Of a stretch of 64,000 bases of DNA, positions 11,418 to 22,716 are shown piece by piece (positions within the stretch are counted from its first letter, which is position 1; each line of letters starts with the position of its first letter). The position numbers and the translations under genes were made by a program. This DNA is from Leucaena leucocephala (taxonomy: Eukaryota; Streptophyta; Magnoliopsida; Fabales; Fabaceae): positions 14,716,001 through 14,780,000 of the forward strand of contig CM073532.1 of assembly GCA_037074615.1 (NCBI GenBank). The letters are read 5' to 3'. The notes below the pieces were generated by a model that was not told the origin of the DNA, made no database searches, and was given only the letters and a program-made list of their open reading frames with translations.

Positions 11418-11712
11418 AGCCTAAGGAAAGTAATGAGCCATGAGATATGAGTACAATGTAGTATCTCTTTGGGAAGATGAATGCCAAAGACGGAGTTAAG
11501 GTGAGGAAGCTTCACTAGTTGATAAACTCACCCAGAGAAATTATTTTATAATGGTTTTTCTCAGATAGCCTATAGTATACAGACTAAACTTAGCTTTCCC
11601 TTAGTAAAGACGGAGTCCAAGTCCAAAGCTGAGTACTGATATTCAAAGTTTGGTAGAAGTATGCCTGAGAAGTAAAGAATAGAATCTTCTATTTGTTGAG
11701 AATAGAAAAGCA

Positions 11713-11985
11713 TTGGCCAAGAGCACTCTGGGAGGTAGCTCAAGTTGTAAAGCCAATAGTAAGAGAAAGAGGCAATGGTTCAGGCAAGGGACTGATCAAG
11801 GTAATGATCAGATTGGAGAGCAGAGATGTCCATGTGGTGGAAAGAGCCATGGCACATGGGAGTGTCGAGCAGGGCAAAGCAGTTGTGGTAAGAAAGGCCA
11901 CTTTGCAAAAAGTTGCCTAAGAATGCGAACATCCCTAGGAAAGGTATTTGCTCTTACCCCAAACACAGTCTTCAATATTCCCTAA
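11713..11985 (+). pseudogene. Second gag C-terminal / zinc-knuckle remnant
   Basis: A frame of about 90 codons encodes a basic stretch, then CPCGGKSHGTWEC (CxCx4Hx4C-like) and CGKKGHFAKSC (second knuckle, first Cys partly lost), then a shifted frame toward KVFALTP, which in intact elements lies at the gag-protease border. It is separate from the first knuckle at about 9140, so the interior carries two gag C-terminal remnants with 2.4 kb of noncoding hairpin DNA between them. Confidence 0.65.
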
Positions 11986-12682
11986 GGTCGACCCTAAGAA
12001 TGGTTAAGAAGAACCATAGCTGTAAGGGTGACTGAGCTGTAAGGAACTATATGCCTAGATGATGATATGAATAATGAAGAGTTCTTTTCGGATCTAAAGA
12101 AAGTGGTCATGATAACAAGTCATGAGAGATTAAAAGGCCAGAGAGACCTAGAGAAGAGGGTCTAAGGCAAAGTAGAGATAGAACGTAGTTCTATAAGAAA
12201 GAGATTGCTAGGGCCTAAAGCTATATAAAGAGTAATCTAGCCCTAACTCAGTAGCACGTTAAATTGAAAGGTGCTAAGGCAAGAGTAGCCTAATGATATG
12301 TAAGCCCTAAGAAGGGATAAGAAAGTGCAAATGCCACAAAGGTTTGGCATAGATGCATGAAGTTATGAGAACAGTTAAGAAAAGTCTGAGAAGTTATCTG
12401 GGTTATGATCTCGTATCAGGAGAAAGGAAGTCAGAAGAACAATATTTCTCCTGAGAGATTTGCAAAGTATAAGAGGAGTGAGGTAGACCCCAGAATTACA
12501 TCAAAATTCTAAGGGATAAGATATGAAAAAAATGGACACTACTCACAAGTGTAATGAATTGTCCATAAGCATAAGAGGAGGAATGCCCCAAGCCTTAGTC
12601 ATAAACCAGGAAAGGATATACAGAAGAGCTATATCCAAGATCGTTGACTAAGATGCCAAGTAAATTTCGAGGACGAAATTTA
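11986..12682 (+). other. 3' noncoding interior of LARD-1
   Basis: No coding sequence supported. Hairpins include TAGAAC/GTTCTA with 3-nt loop (12179-12193) and GGATATA/TATATCC (12614-12636). TGGACA/TGTCCA also flanks a smaller hairpin near 12532-12570. LARD-2 retains the same structures. Confidence 0.5.
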
Positions 12683-12700
12683 TTTTAAGGGGGGTAGAAA
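12683..12700 (+). promoter_or_regulatory. Polypurine tract, LARD-1
   Basis: TTTTAAGGGGGGTAGAAA directly before the 3' LTR start TGTAACACC at 12701. It is the plus-strand primer site for reverse transcription. An upstream AT-rich pair (AATTTCGAGGACGAAATTT) is typical of plant gypsy elements. Confidence 0.85.
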
Positions 12701-15700
12701 TGTAACACCCCAATTTTTAGGCCTACAGATGCCAGGAAGAGAATTCAAGGGCATAATCGTAATTATGGGAAAGATCGGACTGGTAGCCGATGAGTACCAT
12801 ATTTTGCCAGAAAATAGAGAAAATTATGCTGATCATTTCACTGAACTGTGAAATGTGCATATGAGGTCTCTAGGTGTATGAAAGACTTAGAAATATGACC
12901 AGGGGTAAAATGGTCATTTTGGAAAAGTGTGCGCGTGAGTGCTTTTTCAGGCCAAAACAGCCCGGTCTGGATAAAATATCTGAAAATACCGGGAGATAGA
13001 GAAAAGGATTCCGGATTGAATGAGGAGTCACAGAATTTTGATTTAAGGTCCCGATTTTTCTGTAAAAATCCTCGAAGATGGGAAATTACAGTTATAATTG
13101 GTAAAGGAAGAGCAGTCCGAATAGAGATGATCGGACTATGGCCAGAGGCCATACAGTGTTGTCTAAGGCCCGTAGTGACACCAGGGAAGGCCCAAGCCCA
13201 TAATACCAGTTCAGGGGTAAGAGGGGCCGGTGTCCGGGGAAAAAGCTGCAAAATGACGAAAATGCCCTTATGTTATAGAATAACTGAAGAATGAGTAAAG
13301 GGTATTTTGGTCATTTGGCTAAGGTTAGACAGTCAAGAAGGGGTATCTGGATAGTTGACCAGGGCCAGAGAATACTCTGGTAAAATATGAAAAGACAATA
13401 ATGCCCCTAGACCTAGTAAAGAAAATGAAAGGACTTAAGTGCAATTATGGAAAGTTTCAAGGACAAAAAGGAAAGTAGACAAAAATGTGGGGTCCTTAAG
13501 TGTAATTTTAGCCAAATAAAAAAGGACTTAAATGAAAAGAAGAAAAGTTCCCTGGGGCTAAATTGTAATTAAAGAAAGTCAGGCCGGAAGTGGTTTGGAC
13601 TGTCCGACAGCATTTCAGTCCCAGATTTCACCGGTAGAGAGAGCAAGTGATGCTCGGTAATCTGGCTTAATACAGGAATTTTTGAAGACTCCAGATAGCC
13701 AGAAATTGAGTGATCGTCCAAAAGTTATAAAAATTCATACCGGATATCCTAGAATTCAGATCTAGGTGAGAAAATACAGGATGATACGTCCTTATGGGAC
13801 GGATGTCGGGAACTGACAGAATACCGATAGGAGGCCTGTAGAAAAAGTTATTCGCAAATTAGAAAATCCAGACGGGAGTGTGAGGCCTCCAGGGATCCGA
13901 TAGGGAGATTTATCGGTATTTAAAAAGGGACTGAATGAGTTCGGATGATCTCAGTCAGATGACTGATATGACTCACAGGGATGCCTGAACACCGCAGGCT
14001 AGTGTTTCGGACAGAAGGAGCCGGTGTCCGGATATGTGTATAAACGGTGAATAATAGATAAAATATTCAATAATTATTAACGGGGGAAGATTCCTCGTAA
14101 CATGTGCCATGAAGGTATTGGACCCAGAAAGGCCCAATAATGGCGCCAACAGAGGCCCAGTAAGACCCTTGGACTGATAGGTGGGCTAGTGTCCGGCAGA
14201 AACCCCGGAAAAGTGCGAAATTACGAAAATGCCCCTGTGTTGTACAAAAGTGTAACAGATGAATGAAGGGCATTTTGGTCATTCTAGACAGGCCCAGAAG
14301 CCAAGGTATATACAGATAAAGTTACTTAGAGTCAGTATATGCCCTGACAGAGTACAGAAGGGTGTAAAATGACATTTTACCCTTAGGGTTAAAATAGTGC
14401 AAGAAAGGGCACCCAAGGGCATTTTGGTAATTTGCAAAGGGCTGTTTCTTGGGAATCGAGCCATCAGAGTACTTGAGCTTGATCAGGATCCAAGACAACA
14501 TTCCCAGAGCCCAAAAACGTAGCCCATGAAGTATGTGGGAAAAAGTGGCATTAAAATATTATTTTAATGTTGTTTCAATAAAATAAAGTTACTCGGTTGG
14601 CACGATAACCGAGGAGGTGATCAGATAAAGTCCTGGATTTATCTGGATAGCATTGGAAGGCGTGACAGGTGCCAGTAAGATGACACATGGCGCCAACATA
14701 AAGGCAGAAGAAAAAATTGATGACACGTACTACGAGGCAAGAGACTGGACCGGTGAGTCAGCCTGCTGAGTCAGCTGCTGAGGTGTCCAGGATTTTAGAC
14801 ATGTGATAAATGTGGCGCTGAGGTGTCCTGGTGAGGTGTCCCGATGATGTCATGCATGATGCAGTAAAGGAGCAATTAAGAAAAATAGGAAAAACCAGGA
14901 CCGCAGGATCAAAGTTCATGGTAATTACAGAATTACCATTGAAGGCAATTATAAATACGCCCCCTTGGCTCATTTGCATTCACGCATAGCTTGGGTAAGG
15001 GAGAGAAAGAAGAGAGAGAAGGAGAATTAAAGGAAGAGAGAAAGGAGAAAAGGAAGTAAGGAAGTTCTGGCGGAGCTGGAAGCAGAATAAAGATAGTGGA
15101 GTTCTGCTAAGCTAGCCAGGTAGTAACTAATCCTAACTTTTATGTAATGGCTTTGTGATTTGTTGTGCTATTGTTTGGTTGGATTGTTGTCTTATATGTT
15201 ATGTCTGAAGCTCTGCTATAATGCTATGATCATATGTTATTAAGCATGGAAGCACGCAGCATACTTATCTGTACACAATCACAAGCAAGCACTGTCACTC
15301 TGCATTACATATATTGTTATGATTGTTGCTACTGAGATTCCCCCGAATCTCATCCCAATAAGTAAACCATTACAGGGGAGGTTATGTCAAAATGAATTCT
15401 GGGAATTTTAAGAGACGCCGTTATGCTGCCGAAGTAAAGACTGAACATCAGTATATGATAAGTACTGTGTACGTAGTGCTGTCTAAGGAGGCTAGAAGTG
15501 AGTGGACCTAGCCGGTTCATCTAGTCTTTCCTGGGTACTACGTAGAATGGTAGTTCTCATGAGGGGATTACCGAATCAGTAAGGTTCAGTTCTTTGTATA
15601 GATGAAGCGTAGCGATTATGCTGCCGAATTTCAGGCAGGAAAAGATGTAATAGAGATATGAGAATTTATGTACATGGCCAGATCTAAAACAACTTATTAT

Positions 15701-16297
15701 TTAATAATAATTGTTGTTTGGCATGTTTGACTGATATATGATGGATGTATGTATATGTATGCAAAGTAGAAATGCTGGAAATTACCACTGTGAACAGTAA
15801 CACATAGTGATAAGGTCATGTTTGATAAATGATTAAAAATAGTAAATGGATGAATAAATATACGAAATTTTTATGGTAAATAGTAGACATACCAAGCTTT
15901 AATTTGATATATAAAACGTATCATTTGGATGTCTACACAAGGAGATATAAATTATTAAAGTTGGGACCAGAATGCTGGATTCAGGGAGAAAAGCGTGGAA
16001 TGAACAGTAAACTTGACACGTTGACTGACGTTGACTTGGTCAATGAATGGTCAACGAGTTATTTTTCCTGAAACATAATTGAGTTATCTTCATTTAGCAA
16101 TTGGAACCACTTCATTTAGATTTTTCTAGAATTAGTTATGATTTTTCGAAGTCGGGTCACTCATCTGGAATTTACACAGTGAACAGTACTCGATAAGAGT
16201 AAAACTCCAGATTGAGAAATTGGACTTCAATGACATTGAAAGTGGTTCTAAATGCTACTAAATGGTCCCTAAGACATAGGAAAGTAAGGATGTTTCA
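12701..16297 (+). repeat. LARD-1 3' LTR
   Basis: 3597 bp, collinear with 4398-8002. TATA at 14950. It ends ATGTTTCA and is followed by the TSD TTTAA. It has only scattered substitutions and small indels against the 5' copy. Confidence 0.92.
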
Positions 16298-16302
16298 TTT
16301 AA

Positions 16303-16608
16303 CAACCCACCCATATCAGGTTATCTTACTCAGAAGCCAGCCCATATCTAGCTACCTGTAGAATTCCTAGTCTTAAAACTTAGGATATCCTTACATTCCT
16401 CTTTTTGAACCTAGGTGAACTGTCCCTATTTTGTAGGTCAAAGACTTAACTCATCTTTAAATCCTGAGGAACTTAGCTCATCCCTCAGATTCCTACCAAA
16501 TATAGGTAAGTGATCTGCCCATATCAGATTACTACCCTGGGACTACAGGTTAATAGCCTGCCCATATCAGACTACCTCCCAGTTCTCCTATACCTAAAAA
16601 TCTGGATG
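16303..16608 (-). mobile_element. 5' end of a minus LTR-C with CCCATAT hairpins
   Basis: Matches the U3 start of the LTR-C copies ending at 26763 and 62839. The terminus at 16608 reads TGTAACATCC on the minus strand. CCCATAT occurs at 16310, 16341, 16518 and 16561, each as the 7-nt loop of a short hairpin (for example GATCTG/CAGATT around 16518). The rest of this LTR is not seen to the left of LARD-1, so it is truncated or rearranged at the LARD-1 insertion point. Confidence 0.7.
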
Positions 16609-16823
16609 TTACAGTAAGACTGTAAAGCTCAGGGTATAGTTTTATTTATCCGGGTGTCACTGTCTCCTGTCTAAATCTTTCCCTGAGCAGTGAACACCAT
16701 CCCTGTATTGTACTCTAGGGAGAGCATCGTTCAAATTTCTAACTTGTTTAAGGGGTCAGTCTAACTAGACCAGAGCATCACTGAGCCAGAACCTTCTGTT
16801 ATGTGCCAGAATCTTATGCTCTG
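16609..16823 (-). mobile_element. Leader fragment of minus-strand element K
   Basis: Reverse complement of the LARD leader (compare 8120-8310), with the PBS-derived repeats at its right end. It continues at 32813-32860 after the insertion of element H, which duplicated CTCTG (16819-16823 and 32808-32812). Confidence 0.75.
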
Positions 16824-19665
16824 TGTAATATCCTTAATTTTCTGTACTGATTTCTATGTACAGATTAGATGGAATGTATGAGTTCTTTTTCAGGAAAAAG
16901 ATGTGGTCCTTTATGTAAAGAAAATGATTAAATTGCAAAAGAAAGGAAATGAAATGACTTAAATGCAATTAAGGAAAGTTTAAGGTTAGGAAAGAAAGGT
17001 AGACAAAAATGTGGGGTCCTTAAGTGTAATTTTAGCCAAATAAAGGGACTTAGTTGAAAAGAAGAAAAGTTTCCGGGGCAAAAGTGTAATTATGAAAACT
17101 GGGACCGGAAATAGGCAAAAACAATGATCGTACTCCGATCAGCCCCATATCCCACCAGTAGGTAGAGCAAGTGACGCCGGGTAATCCAGCCTAATACAGG
17201 AATTTTTGAAGACTCCAGATAGCCAGAAATGGACTGATCGTCCAAAAGTTATAAAAATTCCTACCGGATACCCTAGATTTCAGATATAAGTAAGAAATTA
17301 CAGGATGATGCACCCTTATGGGGCGGATGTCAGGAAACTGACAGAATACCGATAGGAGGTCTGTAGGAAAAGTTATCCGCGAATTAGAAAATCCAGACGG
17401 GGTATGAGGCCTCCAGGGATCCGATAGGGAGATTTATCTGTATTTAAACTAAGACTGAATGAGATCGAGTAACAACAGTCAGATGCCCGTTATGACCTAA
17501 ATGGCTGCCCAGACACAGTAGGGCAGTGTATCTAGCAGAAGGAGCCGGTGTCCGGAAAGGTGTATAAACGATGAATAATAATAAAATATTCAGTAAACTG
17601 TGCCAGAGGAAGATTCCTCGTAATACGTACCATAAAGTTAATGGACCCAAAAAGGCCCAATAATGGCGCCAATAAAGGCCCAATAAGACTCTTGGACTGA
17701 TAGGTGGGCCAGTGTCCGGCAGAACCCCAGAAAAGTGCGAAATTACAAAAATGCCCCTATGTTGTACCAAAGGGTTAATAGGCGTATGAAGGGCATTTTG
17801 GTCATTCTGGACAAGCCTAGAGGCTAAGATATATACAGGAGAAGTTAACCAGATTCAGTATATGCCCTGACGAGGTACAGAAAGGTGTAAAATGATAATT
17901 TTGCCCTTAGGGTTAAGATAGTGCATAATAGGGCACCCAGGGGTATTTTGGTCATTTCGCAGGGGATCTGTAATTGAGTTTAGACCCAGTATAAAAATGT
18001 TAATGATATAAACGGTCTAGATACTGAATGTAAGGTAAGAAGACATAATATAGGTTTTCAAAAAAATTTGATTCAGAAAACGGTCCAGTTTTTGAGGCGA
18101 CGGACCGGACCGGTACTGGATTGGACCGAAAAGCTTCCAGAAGGCTTTTCTCCTCTCCATTTTCTCCATGTGAAGAATGTGGGTGGTGAGTTGTCCCTTG
18201 AGGTGGCATTGAGTGATGTCATGCATGATGCAGTAAAAGGAATAAAGAAAAATAGGAAATTCCGAAAAAACCAGGACCACAGGATCAGATGGCTTCAAAA
18301 TTATAAGAATGCCATTGACCAAAACTATAAATACCCCCTAGGTCTTCATTCCCATGGCCTAAGGAGCATTTAGAGAGATAAGGAAGTTATTGAGAGAGAA
18401 AGTGAGAAAAAGAAAGAAGAAAGGAAGTTCTGGTGGAGTTGGAAGCAGTAGAGAAGTTCTGAAGTTCTGCTTTTGAGGTAGTAACTAATCCTGGCTTTTA
18501 TGTAATATCTTTGTGAATTGTTGTGCTATTGTTTGTTTGGATTGTTGTCTTATATGTTATGCTTGAAGCTCTATTACAATGCTATGATCATATGTTATTG
18601 AATATTGAAGCATGCAGCATACTTATCTGTACACAACCACAAGCAAGCACTATCACACTGCATTACATATATTGTTATGATTGTTGCTACTAGGATTCTT
18701 TTGAATCTCATTCCCATATATAACATTCCAGGGGAGGTTCTGTCAAAATAAAATTTGGAAATTTTAAGAGACGCCGGTAGGCTGCCGAAATTCTGGCAAC
18801 GAAGAAGGGACAAAGAAAGAAACTGATACGTACTGTGTACGTAGATGCTGTCTAAGGAGGCTGGAAGTGAGTGGACCTAGCAGGTTCATCCAGTATTTCC
18901 TGGGTACTTACGTAGAATGGTCGCTCCTACAGGAATTACCGAATCGGTACAAGATCAGTTACTTTCTACAGAAGAAATATAGCAGTTATGCTGCCGGATT
19001 TTAGACAACAAAAATGTAATAGAAATATGAGGATGTTAATCATGCACTGATGTATAACAGCAGATTATTCAAAAATAATTGTTATCTGACATGTTTGACT
19101 GATATGTGATGTATGTATGCACTAATATGTAAGGTTGGTTGCTGAAAAATGGCCTTGTGAACAGTAATCCGTGGAGACCTATTGATGTTTGATAAATCAT
19201 TAAAAATAGTAAATGGTTGAATAAATATATGATATTTTTATAGTAAATAGTAGACATCCTAATATTTAATTATATATATAGAGTGTCTCATTTGTATGTA
19301 TACACGAAAAGATATAAATTGATAAAGTTGGGACCAGAATGCTGGATTCAGGAGAAAATCACTGGATGAACAGTAAAGTTGAAACGTTGACCCACATTGG
19401 ATTTGTCAAGGAATGGTCAACCAATGATTTTTTCCTGAAATATAATTAAGTTATCTTCATGTATCAATTTGAACCACTTCATTTATATTTTTGTAGAATT
19501 AGTTATGATTTTTCAAAGTCAGGTCACTCATCTGGAATTTGCCACAGTGAACAGTACCCGATGAGAAAAAAATTCCAGATTAAGAGTTTAGACTTCAGTA
19601 ACCCTGAAAGTGGTTCTAAGTGCTACTGAATGGTCCGTAAGATATATAAAAATAAGGATGTGACA
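16824..19665 (+). repeat. Element H 5' LTR (family B)
   Basis: 2842 bp, TGTAATATCC...GATGTGACA, followed by TTT and the PBS. TATA at 18326. It carries the shared leader block with donor-like and acceptor-like sites and a hairpin near 18690-18708. Same family as 43499-46146 and 1-2723. Confidence 0.9.
18326..18333 (+). promoter_or_regulatory. TATA box, element H 5' LTR
   Basis: TATAAATA before a C-run and the purine-rich leader. Same relative position as in the other families. Confidence 0.6.
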
Positions 19666-19668
19666 TTT

Positions 19669-19680
19669 TGGTATCAGAGC
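19669..19680 (+). promoter_or_regulatory. Primer-binding site of element H
   Basis: TGGTATCAGAGC right after the 5' LTR, complementary to tRNA-iMet. Confidence 0.92.
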
Positions 19681-19816
19681 AAAGGATTCTGGTTTAGGAA
19701 ATGCTCTGAATAGATAAATATACCCTAATAAACGGGACAGAATTGACACTAAGTTAGTGTTTGCAGGATGGCTAGACATAGATTTGGATCTGAAACTACA
19801 GTAAACCAATGGGATT

Positions 19817-21925
19817 TGAAACATCCTCCTTTAGACTCCTCAGAGTACACTTGCGGAAGCTATTTTAGCTTAACTTAAGTCCAGAGATTGAACTTTTACT
19901 CTTAAGTTCTTCATTCTGAACCTTTACTTTGAGAACTGGTTTCTCTCATTATACACATCCAAATGAGGCTTATTACCTATTCACGGAATGCCCCAGATGT
20001 GTACTACCGGCTCACCAAATCTCGTGGCCAGACTCCTCTGTTTACTAGGTCAAACTGAGGTCTAAACACTGCTGCCTCAGGACCTACGAATTTCCCCTTA
20101 ATTTACCATACATAAATTGAATATGCCAAACAATATTTATCATTGAATAACGTAATGTCATACAGCAAGGCATACACAACAAGACATATACATAATCTTT
20201 CATTCTCTATTACATCTCTTTCTTCCTAAACTCCGGCAGTATAACCACTACGCTTCATCTCTACAAAGAGCTGAACTGTACTGATTCGGTAATTCCCTTA
20301 TAAGAACTACTATTCTACGTAGTACCCAGGAAAGACTAGATGAACCGGTTAGGTCCACTCACTTCTAGCCTCCTTAGACAGCACTACGTACATAGTACTT
20401 ATCATATACTGATGTTCAGTCTTTACTTCGGCAGCATAACGGCGTCTCTTAGCATTCTCAAAATCCACTTCAGCATAACCTCCCTGTAATGGGTTATGTA
20501 TGGGGATGAGATTCGGGGGAATCTCAGTAGCAACAATCATAACAATATATGTAATGCAGTGTGACAGTGCTTGCTTGTGATTGTGTACAGATAAGTATGC
20601 TGCGTGCTTCCATACTCAATAACATATGATCATAGCATTGCAGTAGAGCTTCAGACATAACATATAAGACAACAATTCAACCAAACAATAGCACATCAAA
20701 TCACAAAGTCGATACATAAAAGCTAGGATTAGTTACTACCTGGCTAGCTTAGCATAACCCTACTATCTCTATTCTGCTTCCAGCTCTGCCAGAACTTCCT
20801 TTCTTCCTTTCATCCTTTCTCTCTTCCCTTCCTTCTCCCTTTCTCTCTTCTTTCTCTCTCTTTGCCTTGCCCATGCGTGAATGCAAATGAAGGCAAGGGG
20901 GGTATTTGTAATTGCCTCCAATGGGAATATCGTAATTTCCATGAACTCTAATCCTGTGGTCCTGGTTTTTCCTGGAATTTCCTATTTTCCTTAATTCCTC
21001 CTTTACTGCATCACCAGGCCACCTCACCGGGACACCTCAGCATGCACATTTATCACATGTCTCAATTCCTGGACACCTCAGCATGCTGACTCACCGGGCC
21101 AGAGTCCTGCCTCATAATGCGTGTCCTCAGCTTTATCTGCTTCCTCCCGATCAATGCCATGTGGCACTTGGAAGAGACCTTGCACGCTTCCGAATGCTAC
21201 CCAGATAAGTCCTAGACTTATCTGATCACTTCCTCGGTTTTTGTGCCAACCGAGTAACTTTACTCTACCGAAAGGTTACTGAATCACTACTATAATGCCA
21301 TGTGGCATCTTGTGGGTCCCATCTCATGGTCTCCAGATAACCTTTCCTGTGTATCTGACCTCTTTCCCCAGTTCTATCTCTAACTGGGTAACTATCTCAT
21401 TTGGACCTTCACAACTCTTGGCCCATACGCTTGGCACCACTTTAGCCACTAGTCGCGACCTCATCATCATCTTATCGCGACATAACATCTTTTTGTTCAT
21501 TAGTCGCGACCACAATATCCTTTAGTCGCGACTATAACAGTCTTTTGTCGCGACCATATCACTTTTTAGTCGTAACCAAGCTTATTCTACTCGTTAGTCG
21601 CGACACCACATACATATCTGTCACGACCAATCTTCTCTGCCAATATTAGTCGCGACCACAATACACTCTCGTCGCGACCAACTTCTTTATCATCGCAACC
21701 TAACTGGTCAACTCTTGAATCTTTGACCTTTACATCATCCCCAAATGGCCATTTACCCCTTGGGACTTCCACTGTTTACACATAAGTCCCCATACCTTTA
21801 CTTACTCGCAGCTCAGTCCCTGAAACTCTTTACGTTCCTCTGGAACTTCTTCTAAAAAGGGGTCTAGTAGCCTCTTAATCTTAGGCTATCTCTACATCTC
21901 TAGGCCTAAAAACTGGGATGTTACA
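19817..21925 (-). mobile_element. Solo LTR, family C1, in ORF0 of element H
   Basis: 2109 bp. On the minus strand it starts TGTAACATCCC and ends GGATGTTTCA. Flanks GGATT (19812-19816) and GGAGT (21926-21930) are a TSD with one mismatch. No internal region, so a solo LTR by unequal recombination. The TATA position near 20899 is mutated (TACAAATA). Its U3 contains the GTCGCGAC array at 21452-21699. Same subfamily as the LTR of element M (39519-41639). Confidence 0.88.
21452..21699. repeat. GTCGCGAC palindrome array in LTR-C1
   Basis: Eleven octamers start at 21452, 21474, 21503, 21525, 21547, 21569, 21597, 21620, 21649, 21671 and 21692. Spacing is 22, 29, 22, 22, 22, 28, 23, 29, 22, 21, identical to the array at 41166-41413. 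Spacers between octamers do not resemble each other. Variants are GTCGTAAC, GTCACGAC and ATCGCAAC. On the LTR's own strand the array is in distal U3, roughly 0.55-0.8 kb upstream of the TATA position. Confidence 0.88.
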
Positions 21926-22716
21926 GGAGTTAAGACCAGAGGTCTCTAGTTCAGATAGTTCAGAAGGGGAGATAATGAGCAATGATTCTGACCCCTGGAC
22001 ACTTCCAGTAGTTGGTGACTCTGAAGAGGAAAGTTCCTCGATAGGATCAAACTTTCCGTGTGATGATCGGGAGGAAATGGTATTGAAAGGTCCTATTCTT
22101 GCCATTCCCATAAGTGCGGTACCCTTGCATATAACAGATAATTCAGGATCCATCCAAGTACGTGATCAGAGTAATGAGCCAGGTCCCAGTAGGCCCGAAG
22201 TGACCCAAGTAGAGATACATTTGGGAAGTCTAATCGTAAGAATGATCCCAGGGAGGAACCTGAATAGAGAACAATTTGAGAGCTCAGTAGCATTAGCCCG
22301 ACAGTTATATGGGCTGAGGCAGACCCTGATTAGAGATGTAGATCAAGGCTATATGGTTTATCAGAATTTCATCACAAGGGTGAAAGCCATATATCAAGCC
22401 TGGGATCCAAACGTGTTAACCATGGGGCTTTGGCTAGAAATTATGAATGATGTATTGCCAACTACTCCTACCTGGAGATCGGAGTTGGACCAATATTTTA
22501 ATAAAGAACCATATTGTACTGTTCCGACTGGATCTACCTAGTAGGAGAATATATTAGAATAAAGTTTAAGAAAAATTAGGGTAATGTTTCCAATGTATAA
22601 AAGATCAGTACAGTAGCATATGTATGACTGTGATATGTACTTTGTATGTTATGTTTGAAATGCAATGAGAAATGCTATTGTTTATAGTATTCCTTTTTGT
22701 GTTAGAACATAACAAA

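Larger units (their letters stand above)
4398..16297 (+). mobile_element. LARD-1: complete non-autonomous LTR retrotransposon
   Basis: An 11.9-kb element bounded by a perfect 5-bp TSD TTTAA (4393-4397 and 16298-16302). LTRs are 4398-8002 and 12701-16297, both TG...CA, starting TGTAACACCCC and ending ATGTTTCA. The PBS is at 8006 and the PPT at 12683-12700. The 4.7-kb interior has only broken ORF0 and gag remnants and no recognisable protease, RT, RNase H or integrase. Long LTRs around a noncoding interior match the LARD class described from Triticeae. The two LTRs differ by roughly a dozen substitutions in the first kilobase by eye, so the insertion is fairly recent. It must have moved with proteins supplied in trans. 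Confidence 0.93.
19768..22541 (+). pseudogene. ORF0: uncharacterised ORF upstream of gag, split by a solo LTR
   Basis: Starts at ATG 19768 (MARHRFGSETTVNQWD), is interrupted by the LTR at 19817-21925, and resumes in frame at 21931, ending at 22541. About 219 codons without the insertion and otherwise open. The N-terminal third is Ser/Asp/Glu-rich (SSSDSSEGE, SEEESSS). The middle and C-terminal part is amphipathic, with NREQFESSVALARQLYGLRQ and a C-terminal Trp/Leu-rich stretch. No known domain recognised. It lies about 90 bp downstream of the PBS and 175 bp upstream of gag. Extra ORFs are known in some plant LTR retrotransposons, but I cannot assign this one. Confidence 0.6.

Noticed and set aside
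11276..11420. Repeated CAGTTAGATC as a simple duplex motif repeat
   Set aside because: The flanks on both sides vary together to keep pairing, so it is better described as hairpins with a fixed loop.
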